56,811 nucleotides of DNA from Prevotella sp. (GTDB lineage: Bacteria > Bacteroidota > Bacteroidia > Bacteroidales > Bacteroidaceae): contig JAFUVV010000018.1 of assembly GCA_017477435.1 (NCBI GenBank), positions 1 through 56,811 on the forward strand, given 5' to 3'. The position numbers and the translations under genes were made by a program. Shown here in pieces: positions 14,990 through 21,813 of this stretch (the stretch's first letter is position 1; every line of letters begins with the position of its first letter). A model generated the notes under the pieces. That model worked only from the letters and a program-made list of their open reading frames with translations, was not told the origin of the DNA and searched no databases.

Positions 14990-17953
14990 TTATTTCACCA
15001 CAACCTTCTTGCCGTTCTTGATGTAGACACCCTTCTGTGTCGGCTTGTCGGAAAGCTTCACACCGTTGATGTTGTACCACACATCCTTGTCGGTTGCAAC
15101 CTTTTCAACAGTCTCGATAGCTGTCGATACGAGTGTTGTGAACTCTACCGGCTCCGACCATTCGCTGGTGAACTCGTCAGAAGCTGCCTGTACCTCAGCC
15201 TCGTAGGTGGTCTCTGGATCAAGTCCTTCGAGGACGAATGGGATTTCAGTCACACCATTCACATAGATCCACTCACCTCCGTTGTCGGTGATCTCCACGT
15301 CGACCTTGTCGTTAGACCCACCGAGAGATACCTTGAACTCGTAGGCCATTCCACCTTCGAACGTATAGTCGTCCTGACGTCCGCCGACATTTCCGTCAGC
15401 AGAAGCAATCCACATGCGGTCGCCTGCCGTCGGGTTGGTGATGCAGAAGTCGTAGGTTCCGGCTGGGATGCGGATGGTAACGCTGTTGTTAATCACGATC
15501 TTGTCGGTTGCGAGCACTCCGTCGGCATCCTCTGGAATCTTATATTCGAACTCGCCATAGATCTCGTCGCCTACGTCGCCGCTTTCTGTGAGAGCACCAT
15601 TCTCTGGGATGGTCGTGCCGTAGGCAGTTGCGTCAGCATCGAGGAGCATCTGATATCCAGAACCATCTCCCCATACATCGCCTACAGTGAGGGTAACCGT
15701 AGCATAGGCCTTTTCCTCTTCCGTAGCAGCCACGCGGTAGCGTATGTTCCATTCTGTCTCCTCTCCGCCGGCGGTCCAGCTGAGGTCAGCAGACGACTCG
15801 GTGATGTTGTCGGCAGTCAGGTCGGTAGGTACGGCAAGGGCTGTCGTGGTGAACTGATAGAGCTCCGACCAGTCGCTCGTTGCGTCGCCCACTACACTCT
15901 GAACCTCTACGTCGTACTGTGTCTCAGGATCGAGTCCTTCGATGGTGTAAGGAATCTCTGTCACATCGTTGATATAGGTCCAGCTAGCGTCATCTGCTTC
16001 CTTGTCGAAAGGAGCCTTGAGCGTTACATCGTCGACATATACTCTAAACATATCTGTGCAGTTGTAGTGGCGTATGGCGATGCGTCCCTTACCTGTATAC
16101 TCTGCAAGGCTGAACTCATACACCTGTCCTGCAGCCGGAGGAGTGATGTCTTCGCCCAGCTTAACGGCATTTGTCAGAACCTCTTCAGTGACTTCCTCGC
16201 CTGTGATCAGGAATACTCCGAGGACGTCTGGATAGTTGTCAGTAGCGTTCCATGCCTTGAACGATGCCGATCCGCCGAGATCGAATACCGGTGAAATGAA
16301 CCAGTTGTCGGGTGTTAAAGCGCCGCTATTGGTATTATAGCTTTCAGAAAAGACGCACACGTCGTCCTGAGCGGAGGTTGAATAAGCGAGTCCCCAGTTG
16401 TTGCCGTCGCCGTCGGCGTCGTAAACCATCCACTGACCAACCTGATCCGAATAGCCATCAAGGGGGAAGTCGAAGACCATTTCACTTGCTCCACCTGCCG
16501 ACGAAGGACGGTAGCGGATGTTCCACTTGGCCTCGTCGTGGCCGGTCCACTTGATGTCAGCCTTGCGCGGACCGATGTTTTCGGCCTCCACCTCGATTGG
16601 AACGACGATCTCAGCAGGCAGTGTCGTGAAGATTGTAGACGCTGTCCAGTCGCTGGTCGTGAGGTCGTTTGCCGACTGCACCTGTACCTCATAGTCGGTA
16701 AGGGTTACGAGTCCTTCGATTGTGTAAGGCTTCTCTGTAATGTCTGAAACGACATTCCACTCGGGCTGATCGACTCCGCCAGGAATTTCAATCTTTATGT
16801 CGTCGACGTTCAGATAGAACATGTCGGTGACATTGAAGTGGCGGATAGCCACGTGTCCTGTTCCTTCGAAAGCGCTCAGGTCGGCAGTGTACTCTGTCAT
16901 CTCGCCTGTAGCGACGAATTCGTCGGACACCTGAGTGTAGCTTGTCAGGTCGGCTGGGTCGCCTGTCGTAACGAATATAGCAAAGTGCTCTCCGAAATAG
17001 CTGGCATCCTGTCCGCAGGCATACAGCGACACTTTTCCTCCCAGTCCCACCTCGGGAGATACGAGCCAGTTGTCGGGTGTGAGTGCTCCGACGTTATTTA
17101 TGTAGCTTGCCGACTGCACCTTGCCGGTTCCGCTGTTGCCTTTCGTCGTTGTCCCGTTGGTATAGATCCAAGCGTTGCCGTCGCCGTCGGAGTCAATATT
17201 TGTCCATTCCGTGAACTGATCCTCGCTTTCGAAGTCCCATACTTTGTTGACCTTTGCTGGATCGATAACTTCGCGATAGCGCAGATTCCACTTCGCAGCT
17301 TCGCCTGTCTCAGTCCAGTCTACAGCGGCAGTCTTCACTGCTGGCTCTACTTTCAGGTCGGCAGGAGACGGTATTGCCGGGATATCCTTCTTGATGACGA
17401 TGTCAGAAGCGTAGAAATAGTAGCCCGCCTCGGTGGCACTGGTGTTCTCGATGTAGTAAGGAACAAGTGTGAACGTATGAGCGGCCTCATCGTATTGGAA
17501 CTTGAGGTCGGTCACATCCTGACCGCTGGTTGATCCGCATGGGTAGATCGGGGTTCCATTGAAGTCGCCCACATACTGTCCAGCGGCAAAGGTAACCACG
17601 CCGTCGGCAAGGGTTCCCTTTATCCATCCTTCGGGGCATGTGTAGGCCAAGCCTTTAATCCATACCTCGTCGCCGTCGAATGCCACGCTTATAGCATTCC
17701 CGTTGGTGTAAGCATTACCACTGTTCATGTAGCTACCCGTGATCGACCAGTCGGTCTCAATGGTAGCTGTCTCGGGGGGAGTCTGCAGTGTAGGAGTCTC
17801 TCCCTCTTCACCCTCTGTGAACACAGGAGGAGCCACCGTGGTCTGCATCTTCTTAGCAGTAGTGGCAATCTTGTTCTGCAGAGAGAATGTCTGCGCAAAC
17901 GAAGCCATCGACCAAACGAGGGCAAGCGCAACGATTGTGTAAATTCTCTTCAT
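14990..17953 (-). CDS. Secreted gingipain-adhesin/hemagglutinin-like multidomain protein
   Basis: 987 aa. Signal peptide at 1-20 (ending ASFAQ). A domain at about 60-190 is shared with the paralog at 18724. Then FN3-like modules (EVQVQSAN...TSDW style) alternate with two cleaved-adhesin/choice-of-anchor-J domains (about 236-392, VWDFESEDQFTEW...; and about 492-650, MVFDFPLDGYSD...). Each carries GALTPDNW and IRHxNxTDMF. At about 750-880 there is a DUF2436-type module (GDVWGDGSGYQMLLDADA, YDFCITNP, DDYTFEGG) closely resembling gingipain/HagA haemagglutinin segments. The C-terminus (YNINGVKL...KGVYIKNGKKVVVK) resembles Bacteroidota C-terminal sorting domains (type IX secretion or related). It is likely exported to the surface to bind protein or haem; no protease domain is present. 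Own promoter and terminator. Confidence 0.85.
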   Translation of the reverse strand: MKRIYTIVALALVWSMASFAQTFSLQNKIATTAKKMQTTVAPPVFTEGEEGETPTLQTPPETATIETDWSITGSYMNSGNAYTNGNAISVAFDGDEVWIKGLAYTCPEGWIKGTLADGVVTFAAGQYVGDFNGTPIYPCGSTSGQDVTDLKFQYDEAAHTFTLVPYYIENTSATEAGYYFYASDIVIKKDIPAIPSPADLKVEPAVKTAAVDWTETGEAAKWNLRYREVIDPAKVNKVWDFESEDQFTEWTNIDSDGDGNAWIYTNGTTTKGNSGTGKVQSASYINNVGALTPDNWLVSPEVGLGGKVSLYACGQDASYFGEHFAIFVTTGDPADLTSYTQVSDEFVATGEMTEYTADLSAFEGTGHVAIRHFNVTDMFYLNVDDIKIEIPGGVDQPEWNVVSDITEKPYTIEGLVTLTDYEVQVQSANDLTTSDWTASTIFTTLPAEIVVPIEVEAENIGPRKADIKWTGHDEAKWNIRYRPSSAGGASEMVFDFPLDGYSDQVGQWMVYDADGDGNNWGLAYSTSAQDDVCVFSESYNTNSGALTPDNWFISPVFDLGGSASFKAWNATDNYPDVLGVFLITGEEVTEEVLTNAVKLGEDITPPAAGQVYEFSLAEYTGKGRIAIRHYNCTDMFRVYVDDVTLKAPFDKEADDASWTYINDVTEIPYTIEGLDPETQYDVEVQSVVGDATSDWSELYQFTTTALAVPTDLTADNITESSADLSWTAGGEETEWNIRYRVAATEEEKAYATVTLTVGDVWGDGSGYQMLLDADATAYGTTIPENGALTESGDVGDEIYGEFEYKIPEDADGVLATDKIVINNSVTIRIPAGTYDFCITNPTAGDRMWIASADGNVGGRQDDYTFEGGMAYEFKVSLGGSNDKVDVEITDNGGEWIYVNGVTEIPFVLEGLDPETTYEAEVQAASDEFTSEWSEPVEFTTLVSTAIETVEKVATDKDVWYNINGVKLSDKPTQKGVYIKNGKKVVVK

Positions 17954-18018
17954 AGGCTTTAATGATTAAATGAAACTTATTTTTATATAAATTCAAATTA
18001 TAACCTTGAAATATTCTG

Positions 18019-18049
18019 CAAAATTACACTATTCAGATTAATTTCCAAA
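18019..18049 (-). promoter_or_regulatory. Promoter of the 987-aa adhesin gene
   Basis: Minus strand TTTG (18046-18049), 19 bases, TAATTTTG (18019-18026), giving a 5' UTR of about 60 bases. The upstream flank (AACAATTCGTAATTATTT...CTCTTAACAGA) is nearly identical to that of the paralog at 20767-20830, so the gene duplication included the promoter. Confidence 0.75.
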
Positions 18050-18168
18050 CAATTCGTAATTATTTGTGTATATTTTAACTTCTCTTAACAGATACTATTA
18101 CCATATCAGAGAAATTGTCACAGCCGCGGCAGGATGGAGTGCTATTTGCGAAAGTTGTTTGTGCCGTT

Positions 18169-18366
18169 TGCGGCTGGAGGGTGTGTAGATTGCGGCTGGA
18201 AGGTATGTAGATTGCAGCTGGAAGGTGTTCAGATTGCGGCTGGAGGGTGTGTAGCATGCAGTTGAAAGGTATGTAGATTGCGGCTGGAGGGTGTGTAGAT
18301 TGCAGTTGGAAGGTATGTAGATTGCGGCTGGAGGGTGTGTAGATTGCGGCTGGAGGGTGTGTAGAT
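18169..18366. repeat. Family C: nine tandem 22-bp units
   Basis: Nine direct repeats of TGCGGCTGGAGGGTGTGTAGAT, with variants such as TGCAGTTGGAAGGTATGTAGAT, fill exactly 198 bases. A partial tenth unit follows. The unit is not palindromic. The array sits in the 602-base gap between the two adhesin loci, directly beside array B3; no open gene was found in it. Confidence 0.92.
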
Positions 18367-18392
18367 TGCAGCAAGTGTTTCCCTCGGCGGTA

Positions 18393-18475
18393 GTACATGG
18401 GCTTTGTACTGTGAGTACATGAACGTTGTACTCCGAGTACATGGGCTTTGTACTGCGAGTATAAAAGCCATGTAC
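18393..18475. repeat. GTAC-family array B3: four units with GC-rich inverted flanks
   Basis: Units start at 18393, 18415, 18437 and 18459: GTACATGGGCTTTGTAC, GTACATGAACGTTGTAC, GTACATGGGCTTTGTAC and GTATAAAAGCCATGTAC. Spacers are TGTGA, TCCGA and TGCGA. The flanks TCGGCGGTA (left) and TGCCGCCGA (right) are inverted copies, extending the palindromic element. Confidence 0.95.
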
Positions 18476-18493
18476 TGCCGCCGAACGATTCTG

Positions 18494-18533
18494 TAGATAA
18501 TAAAAGAGGCCTGCCCCGCGGGGCAAGCCTCTT
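18494..18533 (-). terminator. Terminator after the 50-codon small ORF
   Basis: AAGAGGCCTGCCCC (18504-18517) pairs with GGGGCAAGCCTCTT (18520-18533) with one internal mismatch; leftward it is followed by TTTTATTAT. Confidence 0.88.
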
Positions 18534-18555
18534 CGTATAGTTGAAAGCGTAGAAT

Positions 18556-18708
18556 TCAATCTTCGTCGTTCCAGAAATCATCTTCATCGCCGTATTCTTT
18601 ACCAAACTGATTTCCATCACCTTCACCATTGCTCAAAGGCAAACAGAAAGCGCTCTCTAGATTTAAGGCATAGACATCGGTCGCCGGCTTTACATATTCT
18701 TTTCTCAT
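18556..18708 (-). CDS. 50-aa small protein downstream of the adhesin paralog
   Basis: A 51-codon frame starts at ATG 18708 with a strong Shine-Dalgarno (GAGGAGGAT, 7-15 bases upstream, overlapping the end of the preceding gene) and stops 23 bases before a terminator. The product begins MRKEYVKPATDVYALNLES, then AFCLPLSNGEGDGNQFG, and ends in an acidic EDDFWNDED tail. The basic/aromatic start followed by a hydrophobic stretch, Gly-rich middle and acidic tail is reminiscent of many short Bacteroidales proteins beginning (M)KKxYxKPxxxV that are annotated as hypothetical. It forms a two-gene transcription unit with the 659-aa adhesin-like gene (15-base gap). Function unknown. Confidence 0.72.
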   Translation of the reverse strand: MRKEYVKPATDVYALNLESAFCLPLSNGEGDGNQFGKEYGDEDDFWNDED

Positions 18709-18723
18709 AGTTGTATCCTCCTC

Positions 18724-20703
18724 TTATTTGATAACAATTTTCTTACCATTCACAATGTAGATGCCCTTTACCGGACGAGCCACACGGCGTCCCTGGAGGT
18801 CGAAGACCTCACCTGCTTTTTCGTCGGCATTGACGCTCACTCCATTAATGCCTGTCGCATCGTCTCCGAAAGGATAGCCCTTAGCCTGAGCTGCATCCTG
18901 AGGAACAGCGAGATATGCCTTGTGGGCCTTGGTATTCAGCTGGGTACCGCTATTAGAATTCTTGTCCCAATAGAATCCGATGCTGTTTTCCTCGCTAGCT
19001 CCATTGAGCGAGAGCATGTAGTATTTATATCCTTCAGCGTTGATTGTAGCATCCTCGTCGCTTCCGCGGAGCATGTTGTTCTCTGCACTGGCACCTGTCT
19101 CATTGGTCACTGCGAAGCTAAAGTCGGTCGCCTCACTCAGTTTGCTTGCCGTCTTCAGTACAACAGCCGTACCAGCCGGAATAATCTCCTTCACCTCCTC
19201 GAGCGTGACATTGCCATTGGCAACTGTCGCGGTGTAAGCACTTATGCCCTCTGGAATGACGAGATTCTTATCGCTATAGAAGAGAGTAGCATAGTTGAAC
19301 TCGCCATCTGTAGCCGCAGCCGGCACAGTTACGGTGATGTCCGTTGGTGCAAGAGTAGTAAACAGAGTTGATTCAGTCCATTCACTTGTAACACCAAAAA
19401 GTACAGATTGGACTTGCACCTCATAATTTGTCTCCGGTTCAAGGCCTTCAATTGTATAATTCTCACTATCAAGCCCAGCTACATTAATCCATGCAGCCTC
19501 ACTTTCACCGCCAGGTAATACCACAGTCACATCATCTACTTCCAAATAGAACATATCACTACAATTATAGTGACGTATAGCAATATATCCCTCACCTTCG
19601 TAAGAACTTAAATCGAATTCATACTTGGTCATTGTACCAGTAGCTGTAATATCGCCATCAGAGACCATTACGAAATCCTCTATAGAAGAAGGTTCACCTA
19701 CGCATACATATACAGCAAATACTTCCGCAGCATAATTAGGATCAAATCCACATGCGAAGAAAGATACCTTACCACCCAAAGTAACCTTTGGAGTTATGAG
19801 CCAGTTGTCTGGAGTCAGAGCCCCAGATGTGTTGTCGTAACTTGCAGATAGAAACGCATATGATCCACTATACGCTTTATTTCCTACATTGTAGTACGCC
19901 CATCCATTTCCATCTCCATCGTTATCAATAACTGACCAGTCGGAAAGAAGGCTGCTATCCTCAAAATCCCAGGTCGTCATAAGCGACGGATCTATTTCTT
20001 TTATTTCGCGATAACGTAAATTCCACCCTGTAGCAGCACTTGTTTCCTCCCAAGAAATTGCAGCTGAGGTCACTGCTGGCTCTGCTTCAACGTTTGCGGG
20101 AGTAGGTATTACTCCGTCTTCCTGCACAACAATGTCATTACTAAAGAAAAAGTACGATAATTCCGTTGTAGAGGTATTTTCAATGTATATATTATTTAGG
20201 ATAAGTAAATTAAGGCTCTCATAGTAAGTGAAAGTTAAATCAGTTAAAGCGCCACCATCATTTGCACCACAAGCATAAATTGAATTACTTCCATAATCAC
20301 CTACATATTGCCCGTTTGGAAATGTAACGGTCGTCCCATCTATTGTTCCCTTTATCCATCCATTAGGACACAAAAAGGACAAGCCTTGAATGTAAACATC
20401 ATTCCCATCGAAAGCGACAGAAATAGCATTAGAATTAGAATAAGCATTCCCATTGTTATAATAACTGCCTGAAATCAGCCAATCTGTTTCAACAGTAGCA
20501 CTCTCTGGAGGCGACACTAAATCAACAGATTCAGCTTTTGCTGCAAGAATTTTCTTGGAATTAGTAGCATTAAATAATCTATTAGCTACCACCTCCCTAA
20601 TATCCAATTTTAGTTCTTTGCCCTCAACAAGATTATGACCTTGGGCAAATGATGCCATCGTACACACGAGGGCAAGAATCAAAGTTACATAGAATTTCTT
20701 CAT
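18724..20703 (-). CDS. Secreted adhesin-like paralog (FN3 + choice-of-anchor J + C-terminal sorting domain)
   Basis: 659 aa. Signal peptide ending ASFAQ. The shared N-terminal domain is at about 65-195 (ESATVETDWLISGSYYNNGN, FLCPNGWIKGT, GQYVGDYG). An FN3-like segment follows (WNLRYREI), then one choice-of-anchor-J domain (about 240-395, TWDFEDSSLLSDW, GALTPDNWLITPKV, IAIRHYNCSDMF), an FN3 segment (NYTIEGLEPETNYEVQVQS) and a Bacteroidota C-terminal module (about 470-620). The end is VFDLQGRRVARPVKGIYIV-NGKKIVIK, a sorting-domain-like tail. It is a shorter duplicate of the 987-aa protein, lacking the second J domain and the DUF2436 module. Surface binding role inferred. Confidence 0.83.
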   Translation of the reverse strand: MKKFYVTLILALVCTMASFAQGHNLVEGKELKLDIREVVANRLFNATNSKKILAAKAESVDLVSPPESATVETDWLISGSYYNNGNAYSNSNAISVAFDGNDVYIQGLSFLCPNGWIKGTIDGTTVTFPNGQYVGDYGSNSIYACGANDGGALTDLTFTYYESLNLLILNNIYIENTSTTELSYFFFSNDIVVQEDGVIPTPANVEAEPAVTSAAISWEETSAATGWNLRYREIKEIDPSLMTTWDFEDSSLLSDWSVIDNDGDGNGWAYYNVGNKAYSGSYAFLSASYDNTSGALTPDNWLITPKVTLGGKVSFFACGFDPNYAAEVFAVYVCVGEPSSIEDFVMVSDGDITATGTMTKYEFDLSSYEGEGYIAIRHYNCSDMFYLEVDDVTVVLPGGESEAAWINVAGLDSENYTIEGLEPETNYEVQVQSVLFGVTSEWTESTLFTTLAPTDITVTVPAAATDGEFNYATLFYSDKNLVIPEGISAYTATVANGNVTLEEVKEIIPAGTAVVLKTASKLSEATDFSFAVTNETGASAENNMLRGSDEDATINAEGYKYYMLSLNGASEENSIGFYWDKNSNSGTQLNTKAHKAYLAVPQDAAQAKGYPFGDDATGINGVSVNADEKAGEVFDLQGRRVARPVKGIYIVNGKKIVIK

Positions 20704-20766
20704 AGGTAATAATAATAATTAAATAATAAATCTTATAATTTCACGTCTCCAAAAACAATTTTCGCA

Positions 20767-20798
20767 CAAAATTAAACTATTAACACATATTTACCAAA
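20767..20798 (-). promoter_or_regulatory. Promoter of the 659-aa adhesin-like gene
   Basis: Minus strand TTTG (20795-20798), 20 bases, TAATTTTG (20767-20774). The flanking sequence is duplicated from or to the promoter at 18019-18049. Confidence 0.75.
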
Positions 20799-20964
20799 CA
20801 ATTCGTAATTATTTCTGCATATTTAACCTCTCTTAACAGACTCTGTCAATTCTGCGGGGAAAAAGACTCATCGGCGGAAGGTGAGCGGGACGCGGGTGGC
20901 ATGAAACTGAGATGCCGGCGGAGGTTGTCTTCCTCGGCGGCAGAGGGATATTCGCTCGGGCGCA

Positions 20965-21047
20965 GTACATGGGCTTTGTACTGTGAGTACATGAACGTTG
21001 TACTCCGAGTACATGGGCTTTGTACTGCGAGTACATGGCCCATGTAC
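20965..21047. repeat. GTAC-family array B4: four units
   Basis: Units start at 20965, 20987, 21009 and 21031: GTACATGGGCTTTGTAC, GTACATGAACGTTGTAC, GTACATGGGCTTTGTAC and GTACATGGCCCATGTAC. Spacers TGTGA, TCCGA and TGCGA are identical to B3, as is the unusual unit 2, so B3 and B4 share ancestry. Flanks CTCGGGCGCA and TGCCACCGAG are inverted with two mismatches. Confidence 0.95.
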
Positions 21048-21141
21048 TGCCACCGAGAGCCTACACCTGACTTCTCTCTGGAGAGGAGTGAAAGGAATGA
21101 GAAGTGTAAAAGGGGAGCGCTCCATATCTTCTTTCTGAGCG

Positions 21142-21256
21142 CCACCACCCCTGACCCCTCCTCAGAAAGGAGGGGAAACGCTGATTGCTCCTTTCTTGAG
21201 AGCGAACCCTGCACCATGAAATTCCCCTCATTACCGAGGAGGGGGCAGGGGTGGTG
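21142..21256. repeat. Long inverted repeat (about 35-bp arms) of C/G-rich composition
   Basis: The left arm 21142-21177 (CCACCACCCCTGACCCCTCC...) faces the right arm 21222-21256 (...GGAGGGGGCAGGGGTGGTG) with a few mismatches, separated by 44 bases. Each arm itself contains the CCCCTCCT...AGGAGGGG palindrome. It resembles dispersed non-coding inverted elements seen in Bacteroidota. It lies between array B4 and the riboswitch. Confidence 0.75.
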
Positions 21257-21404
21257 CGGGCCTCGACGAGAGCGAATAGAATCATGGCATGCTCTTACGT
21301 GTTCATGTACAGATTGGAAAAAGAATTGCATGTTTTTGACGTCAATGCTTTCGCGAATGAAAAAAAACATGTATCTTCGCGGTGGAATATTCCACATTCA
21401 ACAA

Positions 21405-21756
21405 GCTGCTCAGGTTCATATACTGATTAAACCCGGCGCCGGCCATCAGGAAGAAAAGAGGCAAGTCTCTTCGCAATGACCGGTACGGGCGAAAAGGGAA
21501 ACGGGTGAGAGTCCCGTACAGTCCCGCTGCTGTAACCGACCTTATTAGGTTAAAAGGTTAAAAGTTAAAGGTTAAGACGTTCAGGTGCTGAAGGTTAAAA
21601 GTTAAAGGTTAAGACGTTCAGGTGCTGAAGGTTAAACGTCTACAGGACGTGCCTTTTATACACACGCTTTTAACCATCCGTCGGCATTCGGCCACTGGAC
21701 ACTTGTCTGGGAAGGCGCCGACGGAGGACGGCCGGAAGTCAGAAGACCTGCCTGAA
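21405..21756 (+). promoter_or_regulatory. Cobalamin (AdoCbl-class) riboswitch with an expanded peripheral arm
   Basis: Conserved core pieces are in order: AGGTTCATA (P1 side, 21412-21420), GGGAAACGGGTGAGAGTCCCG (two parts, near 21496-21516), CAGTCCCGCTGCTGTAACC (near 21518), GCCACTGG (21691), GGGAAGGCGCC (21709) and AGTCAGAAGACCTGCC (B12 box, near 21737-21752). CAGGT 21411-21415 can pair with ACCTG 21746-21750. The arm between CTGTAACC and GCCACTGG is long (about 150 bases) and holds a perfect 37-bp tandem duplication. The position before the TonB receptor/BtuG/BtuF genes fits repression by cobalamin. Confidence 0.93.
21554..21627. repeat. Perfect tandem duplication of 37 bp inside the riboswitch
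   Basis: Copies 21554-21590 and 21591-21627 are identical (start AAGGTTAAAAGTTAAAGG, end GACGTTCAGGTGCTG), and a third copy begins at 21628 before diverging into ACGTCTACAGGACGT. The duplication lies in the variable arm of the aptamer. Confidence 0.95.
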
Positions 21757-21813
21757 GCACTGCCCGCTGCAAGGAACGGGCTGAGAAGAGCTGTCAAAGT
21801 CTCGAGGAAGACG

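Noticed and set aside
18075-18629. Leftward ORFs of 80-184 codons through the 22-bp repeats (repeating TKPMYSQYKAHVL and LHTLQPQS words)
   Set aside because: Translation of 22-bp repeat DNA in shifting frames; 22 is not a multiple of three, so the three phases cycle. Same reason for similar ORFs over every GTAC array.
21622-21813. N-terminal extension of the TonB receptor from ATG 21622
   Set aside because: It lies inside the cobalamin riboswitch, and the ATG at 21814 gives a proper signal peptide.
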